Counted from the first letter of the stretch, positions 45,166-54,750 are shown. The stretch: 64,000 nucleotides of DNA from Caulobacteraceae bacterium (GCA_027489335.1 JAIXZX010000001.1:124001-188000), one strand, 5' to 3'. Notes: generated by a model not told the origin, from the sequence alone. A program made the numbers and translations.

Positions 45166-46758
45166 CTAGGAGGCCGCGGCGCGGGGCTGTGCAAGAGCCG
45201 CAGCCTGAACCTGGGCGGCCAGGGCCTTGATTGTGCGGTGGGCCGACAGAACCGCCCCTTCCTGCCAGCCTGGCATCTGGCTCAGATGGGCGCCGGTGAA
45301 GTGGAAGGGTCCGTCGGGCTGGTTCAGAAGCCGGTAGGCGGGCATGTCCATGTGACCTTCCTGGCCGCCATGCCCCTCCCAGTTGGGCCAGGGGCCATGG
45401 CTGAAGGGGATCTTGCTCCAGTTGACCACCACGGGCTTGGTCAATTCTCCCTCATGCCCGGGATGGACCCGGCCGACCGCGGCGCGGGCCGCGGCGATCT
45501 GGGTCTCCAGCGGCAGGGCCGCAAAGCCCTCGGCCCGGGGGCCTGAGCCGTAGCAGGCGAGCAGCATGCCGCGCTCGGTGTGCAGGCCGTTGCTGGGATA
45601 CCAGATCAGCGAGGTGTCCCCGCCGACCCAGGAGATGCCCCCATAGATCTGCGACTTCTCCCAGAACCGGGGGGATTCGAAGCCGATTTTGTTGGAAAAC
45701 GCATTGGGCACGCTGCCCACGGCGGTCTTCACCGCGGGGGAGAAGTCGTTCTCGATGCCGGTCAGGATGGCGAGCGGAATGGTGATGATCGCGTGGTCGG
45801 CGCTGACTGTGCGGCGGGCCCCGCCCTGGTCGTAGGCCACCTGCACCCCCGTCCCGGCCCGGGCGATGGCGGTGACCCTGGCGTTGCGGATCACCGGGCT
45901 GGTGATCGCCCGCTCGAAGCCCGCGACGATCTGGTCCATACCGCCGGTCGGCTGGAACATGGTCGCCTGCATGTTGATATTGTCTTCGAACACGGTGGCG
46001 CGGATCTGCGGATTGGCCAGCAGGTCCCGCAGGGGCACCGGGGGCCGACGCTGGCTGAACTGGTCGGCGGCGCCCGGCGCCTGGGCGAAACCCGACCGCT
46101 CGGTGCCCTGGAAGCTCATGTCCTCCGACAGGTCCCCATAGGCCCGCAGGAAGGGCAGCAGCTTCTCCTTGTCCTCAAGGGTCAGCTCCCCGTCCAGGGC
46201 GCCCTTGTTGATCGCCTTGGCGAGCAGTTCAGACACATGGCCACGGGTGTCGTTGATCCCCTGGCGCATCTGGATCGGCTTGCCCTGATGGGCGCCGTCC
46301 CCCCAGATCAGCGCGCTGCGGCTGACATTGATCTCCACCTCCAGGGGCACGCCCAGGCGGCGGCAATAGCCGAGCAGACCCTCGTGATGGCTGGGAATTC
46401 GGGCTGGCCCGGCGTTGAGATAGACGTCCCTTTCAAACGCCACGGTCTGATCGGCCTCGCCGACCATCTCCACCTTGTCGCCGCCGCGCAGCGTCCAGTT
46501 GCGGCCGCCCAGGCGATCACGCCCCTCCAGCACCGTGACCTCGAAGCCGGCGCGCTCCAGCTCATAGGCGCAGACCAGGCCCGCGATCCCGGCGCCCAGG
46601 ATCACGACTTTGCGGCCCTTCCCCAACTGCGGCGACAGGGCCGGCGGGATCGCGGCGACCGCCGCGTTCAGGCCGAGCGCCGTCATGGCGCTATAGGCCG
46701 CGCCCAGCCCCCCGACCGCCCCCAGACGATGCAGAAAGAGACGCCGACTGACACCCAT
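45166..46758 (-). CDS. Tat-exported flavin amine oxidase
   Basis: A 530-residue FAD enzyme of the monoamine/L-amino acid oxidase family. The twin-arginine signal MGVSRRLFLHRLGAVGG is followed by the FAD-binding KVVILGAGIAGLVCAYELERAG (short form GAGIAGL), the GGR motif RLGGRNWTL, and near the C-terminus FHFTGAHLSQMPGWQEGAVLSA, contacting FAD. It oxidises a primary amine or amino acid to an imine with H2O2 release. ATG 46758 is preferred over 46827. A small hairpin (CCCAGCA/TGCTGGG, 46772-46788) lies in the leader. Confidence 0.87.
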   Translation of the reverse strand: MGVSRRLFLHRLGAVGGLGAAYSAMTALGLNAAVAAIPPALSPQLGKGRKVVILGAGIAGLVCAYELERAGFEVTVLEGRDRLGGRNWTLRGGDKVEMVGEADQTVAFERDVYLNAGPARIPSHHEGLLGYCRRLGVPLEVEINVSRSALIWGDGAHQGKPIQMRQGINDTRGHVSELLAKAINKGALDGELTLEDKEKLLPFLRAYGDLSEDMSFQGTERSGFAQAPGAADQFSQRRPPVPLRDLLANPQIRATVFEDNINMQATMFQPTGGMDQIVAGFERAITSPVIRNARVTAIARAGTGVQVAYDQGGARRTVSADHAIITIPLAILTGIENDFSPAVKTAVGSVPNAFSNKIGFESPRFWEKSQIYGGISWVGGDTSLIWYPSNGLHTERGMLLACYGSGPRAEGFAALPLETQIAAARAAVGRVHPGHEGELTKPVVVNWSKIPFSHGPWPNWEGHGGQEGHMDMPAYRLLNQPDGPFHFTGAHLSQMPGWQEGAVLSAHRTIKALAAQVQAAALAQPRAAAS

Positions 46759-46909
46759 GTGACTCAAGACCCCCAGCAACCTGCTGGGCCTAGAGCGGCG
46801 TCCGGCCACCCCACTGACAAGGCGCAAGCGCGGCCAGCGCTACAACGCCCTGAGGAGCGCGCGGATTACAGGCGTCGATCACGCGCCTGCGCCCGGATTT
46901 TCCGCAGCG

Positions 46910-49900
46910 CTAGAGATTCAGCAGGGCCGGGTCGCCCCCCTGGGCGGCGATGTTGACGCTCACCGCCCGCTCCACGGCGTAGCGTAACAGGGCGTTGGGG
47001 CCGCCGGCCTTGGGGCCGGTCCCCGACAGGCCCTCGCCGCCGAAGGGCTGGACCCCCACCACCGCGCCTGTCATGCCGCGGTTCACATAGGCGTTGCCGG
47101 CCGGGACCAGCTCGCGCACGCGGTGGGCGAACCCGTCCAGCCGCGAATGGACGCCGAGCGTCAGCCCATAGCCCAGGCCGGCCAGTTCCCTGGCCATGGC
47201 TTCCAGTTCGCCCGCCTCGTAGCGCACCACATACAGGATCGGGCCGAAGACCTCCTTCTGAAGGAAGCCCGGCCGCGGTATCTCCGCCAGGACGGGCCCG
47301 AAGAAGGTCCCCCCGGCCGGCGCGTCGAGCCGGTGCAGGATCTTCGCCTCCCGGCCCAGCCGCTCGGCATGCGCCACGAGCGCGGCCTTCGCCTCGCCGT
47401 CGATCACCGGACCGACGTCGGTGGCGGGGTCGGCGGGATCTCCGATCACCAGGGCGTCCATGGCCCCCACCAGACCCTCGATCAGGCCATCCGCCGTCTC
47501 GGCCGGCAGGAACAGCATCCGCAGGGCCGAGCACCGCTGGCCCGCCGAGCCGAAAGCCGAGAGGATCACATCATCGATCACCTGCTCACGCAGGGCGGTG
47601 GTGTCGACGAACATGCCATTCAGCCCACCGGTCTCGGCGATGAAGGGGATGATAGGCCCTGGTCGATCGGCGAGCGCCCGGTTGATCGCCCGGGCGGTGT
47701 CGGTCCCGCCGGTGAAGGCCACGCCGTCGCAGTGGGGATGAAAGACCAGGGCCGCCCCCACCTCGCCGCCTGTCCCCGGCAGCAGGGCCAGCAGCTCCGG
47801 CGGCAGGCCGGCGGCGTAGAAAAGCGCCACGGCCTCGGCGGCGATCAGCGGACTCTGCTCGGCGGGCTTGGCCAGCACCGCATTGCCGGCCGCGAGCGCC
47901 GCGCAGACCTGCCCGGTGAAGATGGCCAGGGGGAAGTTCCACGGGCTGATGGCCACGAAGACGCCCCGGCCCTGCAGGGCCAGGCTGTTCACCTCGCCCA
48001 CAGGTCCGGTCAGCACCTCCGGCGCGCCGAACCGCGTCTCCGCCAGATGGGCGTAGTATCGGCAGAAGTCGGCCGCCTCGCGCACCTCGGCGATCCCGTC
48101 GGCCAGGGTCTTTCCGGCCTCCACCGCGCAGAGCGCGATCAGCCGGTCACTGTTGGCCTCGAGCGCCTCGCCCATGGCGCGGAGCACCCTGGCCCGCCCC
48201 GCCCCGCCCAGGGCGTCCCAGGCCGGCTGGGCGAACCGGGCGGCGGCGAAGGCGGCGTCGATGTCGGTCGAGGTGGCCGAGATCACATGACCGGCCAGTC
48301 GGCCAAGATCGGCCGGACTGTAGAGGGGCTGAGGGTCGCCCGCCGTCCGCAGCCGCCCGGCGATCACCGGCCCGGCTGCGACTGGGTCCAGCCTGCGGGC
48401 GGCGGCGGCCAGGGCGGCCGCGGTCTGGGCGATGCTGAGGTCAGGGCCGCGGGAATTGATCCTCGCCGCGCCATAGATCTTAGCCGGCGGCGGGATCTTC
48501 GGATGCCGGCCCGGTCCGGCCTGCGCGACCTGGGCCAGGGGGTCGGACACCACCTGCTCCACCGGAACACGCTCATCAAGCAGGGCGTGGACGAACGAGG
48601 TGTTGGCGCCATTCTCCAGCAACCGGCGCACCAGATAGGGCAGCAGGTCCTCATGCCCGCCCACCGGCGCATAGGCCCGCAGGCGCAACGGCGCCTCGGC
48701 CTGCGCCGCCGCATAGAGCGCCTCGCCCATGCCGTGCAGGCGCTGGAATTCGACCGCTACGCCTGCCTCGGCCGCCATCTGCCGGACGGCCGCCAGGGAG
48801 TGGGCGTTGTGGGTGGCGAACTGGGCGTAGAGATCTGGCGCGGCCGCGATCAGGGCCTTGGCGCAGACCAGATAGGAGAGGTCCGTGGCCGGCTTGGTGG
48901 AATAGACCGGATAGTCCGGCCGGCCGTTCACCTGGGCGCGTTTGATCTCGGTGTCCCAATAGGCGCCCTTGACCAGCCGGACCATCAATCGCCGGCCGCT
49001 GTCCTTCGCCAGCTCCGCAAGGGCTGCGATCACCTGAGGACTGCGCTTCTGATAGGCCTGCACAGCCAGGCCCAGGCCCCGCCAGCCGCCGAGCTCAGGC
49101 TCGCGGGTCAGCCGGTCCAGCAGCTTCAGCGACAGCACCAGACGGTCGGCCTCCTCGGCGTCCAGGGTCAGGTTCAGATCATGGCCAGCCGCCAGGACCG
49201 CCAGCCGCTTCAGCCGCGGATAGAGTTCGTCCCAGACCCGCGCGGCCTGCGTCGCCTCATAGCGGGGGGACAGGGCCGAAAGCTTCACCGAAACCCCGTG
49301 CCCGCTCTCCGGCCCGCGGCCGCGATGAGCCTGTCCCACCATGGCGATGGCGTGGGCGTATGCGGCCTCGTAGCGGGCGGCGTCGGCGCGGGTCCGAGCG
49401 CCTTCGCCCAGCATGTCGAATGAACAGAGATGGCCTTCGACCTTGGCCCGCTTCAGGGCCGCGTCGATGTCCCGGCCGAGCACGAACTGCTCGCCCATGA
49501 TGCGCACCGCCTGGGCCACCGCCGCGCGGATCACCGGCTCGCCCAGCCGGCCTGTCAGACGTCGCAGGAAGCCCCCCAGGTCCCGCTGCGCCTCCTCGTC
49601 CACCTCCACCAGCCGTCCGGTCAGCATAAGGCCCCAGGTCGAGGCGTTGACGAACAGACTGTCGGACTTGCCCAGATGAGCCGCCCAGTCGGCGCTGCCG
49701 ATACGCTCGGCGATCAGCCGGTCGCGGCTCTCGTCATCGGGGGTGCGCAGCAGGGCCTCGGCCAGGCACATCAGGGCCAGGCCCTCCCGGGTGCCGAGAC
49801 TGAATTCCTGCAGGAAGCTCTCCACCACGCCCTGTCGGTCGGCCCGTCCCCGGGCGCCCCGCACCAGGGTCTCGGCCTGCGCCCGGATCACCGCCTGGGC

Positions 49901-49990
49901 GGCCGCGTCAAAGGGGGGCGTCGCCAGCAGGGCGGTCACCGCCTCGGTCTCGTCCTGATACTTGACGGCGTCCAGCAGGTCCCAGTCCAT
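46910..49990 (-). CDS. putA: Bifunctional proline dehydrogenase / P5C dehydrogenase PutA
   Basis: 1026 residues that oxidise proline to glutamate in two steps. The FAD-dependent proline dehydrogenase barrel lies in the N-terminal half (VKLSALSPRYEA; LMVRLVKGAYWDTEIK), and the NAD-dependent aldehyde dehydrogenase in the C-terminal half, with the active Glu in FIAETGG (about 787) and Cys in SAGQRCSAL (about 820). The ribbon-helix-helix DNA-binding domain of E. coli PutA is absent, so regulation falls to the divergent Lrp-type gene. The start is ATG 49990. No obvious terminator. Confidence 0.95.
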   Translation of the reverse strand: MDWDLLDAVKYQDETEAVTALLATPPFDAAAQAVIRAQAETLVRGARGRADRQGVVESFLQEFSLGTREGLALMCLAEALLRTPDDESRDRLIAERIGSADWAAHLGKSDSLFVNASTWGLMLTGRLVEVDEEAQRDLGGFLRRLTGRLGEPVIRAAVAQAVRIMGEQFVLGRDIDAALKRAKVEGHLCSFDMLGEGARTRADAARYEAAYAHAIAMVGQAHRGRGPESGHGVSVKLSALSPRYEATQAARVWDELYPRLKRLAVLAAGHDLNLTLDAEEADRLVLSLKLLDRLTREPELGGWRGLGLAVQAYQKRSPQVIAALAELAKDSGRRLMVRLVKGAYWDTEIKRAQVNGRPDYPVYSTKPATDLSYLVCAKALIAAAPDLYAQFATHNAHSLAAVRQMAAEAGVAVEFQRLHGMGEALYAAAQAEAPLRLRAYAPVGGHEDLLPYLVRRLLENGANTSFVHALLDERVPVEQVVSDPLAQVAQAGPGRHPKIPPPAKIYGAARINSRGPDLSIAQTAAALAAAARRLDPVAAGPVIAGRLRTAGDPQPLYSPADLGRLAGHVISATSTDIDAAFAAARFAQPAWDALGGAGRARVLRAMGEALEANSDRLIALCAVEAGKTLADGIAEVREAADFCRYYAHLAETRFGAPEVLTGPVGEVNSLALQGRGVFVAISPWNFPLAIFTGQVCAALAAGNAVLAKPAEQSPLIAAEAVALFYAAGLPPELLALLPGTGGEVGAALVFHPHCDGVAFTGGTDTARAINRALADRPGPIIPFIAETGGLNGMFVDTTALREQVIDDVILSAFGSAGQRCSALRMLFLPAETADGLIEGLVGAMDALVIGDPADPATDVGPVIDGEAKAALVAHAERLGREAKILHRLDAPAGGTFFGPVLAEIPRPGFLQKEVFGPILYVVRYEAGELEAMARELAGLGYGLTLGVHSRLDGFAHRVRELVPAGNAYVNRGMTGAVVGVQPFGGEGLSGTGPKAGGPNALLRYAVERAVSVNIAAQGGDPALLNL

Positions 49991-50081
49991 CGCAAACCTC
50001 CCACGGGCTTCAGTTCGATGTAGCGGTCGAGATGCCGAATGTGTTTCGTATATGCGACCCTATCACCGAATAATCGACTGA

Positions 50082-50555
50082 ATGACCCGCGAAACAACGA
50101 AGCTTGACGAGACCGATCTGCGGCTGCTGCGCCTGTTGCAGGCCGATGGGCGCATCACCAACCAGGCCTTGGCCGCCCGCTGCAATCTGTCGCCAGCCGC
50201 CTGCCATGAGCGCGTTCGGCGCCTGAAGGCGGCCGGCGTCATCCAGGGCTATGCCGCCCTGCTCGACCCCCAGGCCATCGACCGGGGGCTGCTCATCTTC
50301 GTGGAGGTTCAGCTGGATCGCACCACAGGCGACCTGTTCGCCGAGTTCGCCGCCGCCGCCCTGGCCACCCCGGAGATCCTGGAGTGCCACATGGTGGCTG
50401 GCGGCTTCGACTATCTGATCAAGGCGCGGCTGGCCGATATGGCCGCCTATCGCGCCTTTCTGGGAGAGATCCTGGTGCAGATGCCAGGCGTCCGGGAGAC
50501 GCGAACCTACGCCGTGCTTGAAGAGGTCAAGAACACCGTACGGCTGCCGCTCTGA
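50082..50555 (+). CDS. putR: Lrp/AsnC family regulator of putA (PutR-like)
   Basis: 157 residues: an N-terminal winged helix (LDETDLRLLRLLQADGRITNQALAARC) and a C-terminal RAM domain for amino acid binding. Transcribed divergently from putA across a 91-bp AT-rich gap, the standard arrangement in alphaproteobacteria, where PutR activates putA when proline is present. The gap carries the AT-rich GTGTTTCGTATATGCGACC (50040-50058), a possible binding site. Confidence 0.9.
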   Translation: MTRETTKLDETDLRLLRLLQADGRITNQALAARCNLSPAACHERVRRLKAAGVIQGYAALLDPQAIDRGLLIFVEVQLDRTTGDLFAEFAAAALATPEILECHMVAGGFDYLIKARLADMAAYRAFLGEILVQMPGVRETRTYAVLEEVKNTVRLPL

Positions 50556-50562
50556 GCAGACC

Positions 50563-51039
50563 TCAGTTCGAGGACTGGATGGCGTGGCGCTCGCGCACCT
50601 TGCGCAGCCCGTCAAGCACCGGTTCGGCCACGGCGTCGGCGCCGGCCGGCAGGTTGCGCAGGAGGCGCAGAGCCTGGATGTGCACCTGGACCCCATCGCG
50701 GTCCCAGCGGCCCGTGGTGGACAGCCGGTCCAACAGATCGCAGAGGCTGTGGGCCGCGTTCTCCAGGGCGTCGAGGCCGCAGAGGCTGGGCAGGCCGATC
50801 AGGCTGACCGCCAGGCCATAGTGTTCGGCCACCAGATCGCCGTCGAAGCGGTCCCCGTAGCGGGCGAACACCTTGTCCATCGCCGCCAGACCTTCGTCGA
50901 GCTGGGCCCAGCCGGCCTCCTGCAGGCTTTCCAGATTGGTCTCGGCCCGCTGGACGGCCTCGGCGACCGTGGTCCCCCCAGGCTTTCGCAGCATGGTGGC
51001 CAGGGCGTATTTGGGGCGATGGATACGAACCGAGCTCAC
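50563..51039 (-). CDS. CheE-like chemotaxis protein (diverged copy)
   Basis: 158 residues, paralogous to CheE at 61481. Shared features include PGGTT near residue 20 (CheE: EPGGMT), the AAHSLCDLLDRLSTTG block (CheE: AAYSLCELADKLRTRG) and VHIQALRLLRNLP (CheE: IHVNGMRLIWNTP). CheE has no known enzyme activity. With the next gene it forms a small operon (ATG overlaps the neighbouring stop by 4 bp), a copy of the cheY3-cheE pair pointing away from the main che operon. Confidence 0.75.
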   Translation of the reverse strand: MSSVRIHRPKYALATMLRKPGGTTVAEAVQRAETNLESLQEAGWAQLDEGLAAMDKVFARYGDRFDGDLVAEHYGLAVSLIGLPSLCGLDALENAAHSLCDLLDRLSTTGRWDRDGVQVHIQALRLLRNLPAGADAVAEPVLDGLRKVRERHAIQSSN

Positions 51040-51635
51040 AGGGACACCTTTCGAGTGGAAAACAGACCATCGACCTGGTCCTGGCTCAGGTTGGGCTCCT
51101 GGGCGTCGCCGACCTCGGGGGGGAGATCGTCGCGACGCCGGGGCACGCCATTGGGCGGGCCCTCGTTCTTGTGCCGTCGGTCTGGTCCGACATAGGCGTC
51201 ACATTCGATGAAGGGCCGGCTCTCCCGGGCGATCCACAGAATGCGTTCCAGCATGACCACCGGGGTCAGGGGCTTCTTGACGATGTAGTGGGCGCCGCAG
51301 TCGCGGGCCTTCTGCACCATGGAGACCGGCGTATGGGCGGCGGTCACCACCACCGGCGCGAACGCGTTGGGCTCGCCGCCATCGGTGCGCAGCCAGGAGA
51401 CGAACTCGTAGCCCTCGCCGGCTGGCGAGAGCGCATCGGCGATGATCAGGTCGATGGTGTGGCGCTTCACCACATCCTTGGCTTCATCGGTCGTCTGGCA
51501 GCGATGCAGGGACTTGGCGCCCAGGCCGGTCACGATCTGGACGAGGATGTCCATACCCATGCCGTTGCCGTCCAGCATGAGGATGGTGGCCTTCTCCAGA
51601 TTGAAGCGGCCCCGGGATGTGGGTTCGAGTGCCAT
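51036..51635 (-). CDS. CheY-III-like response regulator with degenerate acidic pocket
   Basis: 199 residues: a receiver domain plus an arginine-containing C-terminal tail shared with CheY-III (60888): DAYVGPDRRHKNEGPP then RRRDDLPP and EPNLSQDQVDGL. The receiver keeps the phospho-site Asp (IIADALSP), Thr (VVTAAH) and Lys (VKKPLTP) but the usual acidic pair is LMLDGNG rather than DD, so the Mg pocket lacks one Asp. It may be weakly phosphorylated or act as a ligand-driven output. Divergent from mcpA. Confidence 0.8.
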   Translation of the reverse strand: MALEPTSRGRFNLEKATILMLDGNGMGMDILVQIVTGLGAKSLHRCQTTDEAKDVVKRHTIDLIIADALSPAGEGYEFVSWLRTDGGEPNAFAPVVVTAAHTPVSMVQKARDCGAHYIVKKPLTPVVMLERILWIARESRPFIECDAYVGPDRRHKNEGPPNGVPRRRDDLPPEVGDAQEPNLSQDQVDGLFSTRKVSL

Positions 51636-51802
51636 GCGGCGCTCCAGTGGGGAAACCGGTCGGCAACAACTGTGGCCGCTAGGCGGGACCGACGCTCCGC
51701 CCCAAGCTTCAGCAAAGACTCGCAGCCCTTAAGAAAGACTTTCGCGTAACCCTACCCGTTCCGGGTAAAGGCCTTTGAAAGTCATGTGTCAGCCCGACGC
51801 GC

Positions 51803-51810
51803 GCTAGAAT
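51803..51810 (+). promoter_or_regulatory. GCTAGAAT -10-like element upstream of mcpA
   Basis: GCTAGAAT agrees with the Caulobacter housekeeping -10 pattern GCTAnAWC except at the last base. It lies 217 bp before mcpA, so the leader would be about 210 nt. No matching -35 at standard spacing is clear; TTGAAA at 51774 is too far. The rest of the 391-bp gap 51636-52027, between the divergent CheY copy and mcpA, shows no other feature to me, and no full CtrA site. Confidence 0.35.
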
Positions 51811-52027
51811 GTCGCACCCCACCCGATTTCCCAGGAATAGAAGGCTCTACGCCCCCCCGCTCGGCTGCGGCCGACAAGGAAGTAACGCTTTCTTCAACGG
51901 TAAAGCCTGATCTCGGACCAGAGTTAATGGACGTGCTCCGGGCTACGACCCGCAAACGTCTCTCCGAGGCCGGCGTATCAGGCCGAAACCTCTCGCCCTG
52001 CCGCTGGCGGCGCGACCGAAGACTGGG

Positions 52028-53995
52028 ATGGCTGACGTGTCGTTCAACGACTGGAAAATTTCGCGCAAGCTGGCGGCGGGTTTCGCTCTGATGGTCATGG
52101 TGATCATGGCGACCGGCGGCATCACCTTCTACAACCTTGGCCAGCTTACCGCCGCCCGCGGGCAGCTGACCGACAGCAAGCTCGCCCTGGACACCTTGGG
52201 CCGAGCCGAGTTTTTCCTGGCCCGCCAGGAAAACAGCTTTCGCGGCTTCCTGATCTCGCTCGATCCCTATTACCTGGAGCGCGCCAAGTCGCACCAGGAC
52301 AACTTCAAGAAGACGATGAGCGAGGTCCGCACGCTGGTGGCGGGTCATCCTGAATCAGTCGTGCAGATCGACGCCGCGGTGAAGGCCGCCGATGAATGGT
52401 ACGCCCAGGTGGTGGACGGCGGCTCGGCCCTGGCCATGAACCCGCTGACCTACTCCGACGCCGCTACGATGGTCGGTCAGTCTGGACTGGCCGACGAGCT
52501 GATGACCAAGGTGGAGGGCCCCATGGAGGCGGTCCTCAAGGTTGAAACTGCGGACGTCGCCGCGGCGACCGAACGCCTCGCCACCATCAACAACCAGACC
52601 ACCGCTATGATCGCCGCCGCCCTGGCGATCGCCGCCGCAGTCGCCGCGATCCTGGGCTGGATGCTGACCAAGATGATCGCCACGCCGATCAACAGCATGA
52701 CGTCGGCCATGCGCCGCCTGGCCGAAGGCGACTCCTCCGTCGAGGTGCCGGCCCGTGGCCGCAAGGACGAGGTCGGCGAGATGGCCGAGGCCGTCCAGGT
52801 GTTCAAGGATGCGGCCATCGAAAAGGCCCGCCTGGAAAGCCAGACCGACGAACAGCGTCGCCAGACCGAGGCCGAGCGCGCCCGCAACGAGGCCGAACGC
52901 GCCGCCACCGCCCAGGAACAGGCCAAGGTCGTCGCCGGCCTGGCGTCCGGCCTGGATCACCTGGCCCGCGGCGACCTGACCTTCCGCATCTCCGAGCCCT
53001 TCCCCGGCGACTATGTGAAGCTGCGCGACGACTTCAATGCGGCCATCAGCCAGCTGCAGGAAGCCATGTCGGTGGTGGCCATCAACGTGCGGGCCATGCG
53101 CTCGGGCGCCGGCGAAATCAGCCAGGCGGCCGACGACCTGTCGCGCCGCACCGAACAGCAGGCGGCCAGCCTCGAAGAGACCGCTGCGGCGCTCGATGAG
53201 ATCACCGCCACCGTCCGCAAGTCCGCTGAGGGCGCCAAGCAGGCTTCCGCCGTGGTCGCCACCTCCCGCGGGGACGCTGAGAAGACCGGCCATGTGGTCG
53301 GCGACGCTGTCCAGGCCATGAGCGAGATCGAGAAGTCGTCCGAGCAGATCACCCAGATCATCGGCGTCATCGACGAGATCGCCTTCCAGACCAATCTGCT
53401 CGCCCTCAACGCCGGCGTCGAAGCCGCTCGAGCCGGCGACGCCGGCCGCGGCTTCGCCGTGGTCGCCTCCGAGGTCCGGGCTCTGGCCCAGCGCTCGGCC
53501 GACGCCGCCAAGGAGATCAAGTCCCTGATCAGCGCCTCCTCGCAGCAGGTGGCCCAAGGGGTTGGCCTGGTCGGCGAGACCGGCAAGGCCCTGGAGCGGA
53601 TCGTCTCCCAGGTGGCCGAGATCGACGGGCTCGTCTCCGAGATCGCCGCCAGCGCCCAGGAACAGGCCACCGGCCTGCATCAGGTGAACACCGCGGTTAA
53701 CGAGATGGACCGCGTCACCCAGCAGAACGCAGCCATGGTCGAGGAGACCACCGCGGCCAGCCACTCGCTCGCCACCGAGGCCGAAAGCCTGTCGCAGAGC
53801 GTCGGGCGCTTCAACATCGGCGCGACCGGCGAGGCCCCGGCCGCCCCGGCCAGCCGCCCGGCCCCGGCCAGGTCCAGCCGTGGCGAGAGCTTCGCCAATC
53901 GCCACGTCCCGCAGATGAAGAACTCGTCCCGCGACGGGGGGGCCGCCCGCCGTCCCGAGCCCGTCGCCGAGAGCGAAGGTTGGGAAGAGTTTTAA
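52028..53995 (+). CDS. mcpA: Methyl-accepting chemotaxis protein McpA
   Basis: A 655-residue transmembrane receptor. TM1 is at about 15-37; a helical periplasmic sensor follows; TM2 at about 194-214; HAMP at about 216-268, then a second HAMP-like segment (LARGDLTFRISEPFPGDYVKLRDDF) and the long signalling coiled coil whose tip shows IDEIAFQTNLLALNAGVEAAR. The tail ends in GWEEF, similar to the CheR/CheB tether NWETF. It is the first gene of the che operon and the Caulobacter McpA counterpart. The ligand is unknown. Confidence 0.93.
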   Translation: MADVSFNDWKISRKLAAGFALMVMVIMATGGITFYNLGQLTAARGQLTDSKLALDTLGRAEFFLARQENSFRGFLISLDPYYLERAKSHQDNFKKTMSEVRTLVAGHPESVVQIDAAVKAADEWYAQVVDGGSALAMNPLTYSDAATMVGQSGLADELMTKVEGPMEAVLKVETADVAAATERLATINNQTTAMIAAALAIAAAVAAILGWMLTKMIATPINSMTSAMRRLAEGDSSVEVPARGRKDEVGEMAEAVQVFKDAAIEKARLESQTDEQRRQTEAERARNEAERAATAQEQAKVVAGLASGLDHLARGDLTFRISEPFPGDYVKLRDDFNAAISQLQEAMSVVAINVRAMRSGAGEISQAADDLSRRTEQQAASLEETAAALDEITATVRKSAEGAKQASAVVATSRGDAEKTGHVVGDAVQAMSEIEKSSEQITQIIGVIDEIAFQTNLLALNAGVEAARAGDAGRGFAVVASEVRALAQRSADAAKEIKSLISASSQQVAQGVGLVGETGKALERIVSQVAEIDGLVSEIAASAQEQATGLHQVNTAVNEMDRVTQQNAAMVEETTAASHSLATEAESLSQSVGRFNIGATGEAPAAPASRPAPARSSRGESFANRHVPQMKNSSRDGGAARRPEPVAESEGWEEF

Positions 53996-54040
53996 GGATT
54001 TCGCCCTTAACTAAACCAACAAGTCTGGGGGGAGCGCCGG

Positions 54041-54340
54041 ATGACGGACGCAGACGCCAATATCGCTGAGGTCAGCCTTTGTCCGGTGCTCGACCTGCAG
54101 GCCGCCGAGCCCTTGCGGGCGGAGCTCCTGGCTCTGAGAGGCCGGCCGTTGCAGATCGACGCCTCACAGGTCAGCCGGCTGGGCGGACTATGCCTGCAGG
54201 TTCTCCTGTCGGCGCGGATCAGCTGGGCGGAGGACGGGCTGCCATTGCGCATCGAGCAGGCCTCCGAAGGTTTTCTTGAACAACTGGCCGCCTTTGGCGC
54301 GCCGCAGATCAACTTTGAACCCGAGGGGGCACACCTGTGA
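54041..54340 (+). CDS. cheX: CheX, STAS-domain chemotaxis protein
   Basis: 99 residues with a STAS-like fold: LQIDASQVSRLGGLCLQVLLSA, as SRLGGLCLQVLLSA, is the SpoIIAA-type helix. In Caulobacter the gene at this operon position is named cheX; it is unrelated to the CheX phosphatase of Borrelia/Thermotoga. A role in chemotaxis is inferred from position. Overlaps cheY by 4 bp. Confidence 0.8.
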   Translation: MTDADANIAEVSLCPVLDLQAAEPLRAELLALRGRPLQIDASQVSRLGGLCLQVLLSARISWAEDGLPLRIEQASEGFLEQLAAFGAPQINFEPEGAHL

Positions 54341-54702
54341 ACAAAACCGTTCTGACCATCGACGACTCCCGGACCATGCGTGAGATGCTGAACATGGCCC
54401 TGGTCCAGGCCGGCTATCGGGTCATCCAGGCCGTCGACGGCGTCGAGGGCCTCGAGGTCCTGCGCGCTGAAGGCGCCGACGTGGTCATCACCGACATCAA
54501 CATGCCCCGCATGGATGGCTTCGGCGTGATCGAAGGCGTGCGAGCCGATCCGGCCCACCGGGCGACCCCGATCCTCGTCCTCACCACCGAGAGCGACGCG
54601 ACCAAGAAGGAACGCGCCCGCGCCGCCGGCGCCACCGGCTGGATCGTGAAGCCCTTCAACCCGACCAAGCTGGTGGACGCGATCCGCCGTGTCGCCGCCT
54701 GA
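54337..54702 (+). CDS. cheY: Chemotaxis response regulator CheY (first)
   Basis: 121 residues, a stand-alone receiver. The acidic pair DD is in TIDDSRTMRE, the phospho-accepting Asp in ITDINMPRMDG, Thr in VLTTESD and Lys in IVKPFNP. Phosphorylated by CheA, it is expected to bind the flagellar motor switch. Overlaps cheX by 4 bp; 48 bp before cheA. Confidence 0.95.
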   Translation: MNKTVLTIDDSRTMREMLNMALVQAGYRVIQAVDGVEGLEVLRAEGADVVITDINMPRMDGFGVIEGVRADPAHRATPILVLTTESDATKKERARAAGATGWIVKPFNPTKLVDAIRRVAA

Positions 54703-54750
54703 GGGCGACAAAGGCCTGCGACCTAAGCTGACCTGAGTCCGGAGCACCCC

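Noticed and set aside
51636..52027. CtrA-binding site upstream of mcpA
   Set aside because: TTAA occurs twice (CTTAAG, GTTAATG) but not as TTAA-N7-TTAA, so the full motif is missing.
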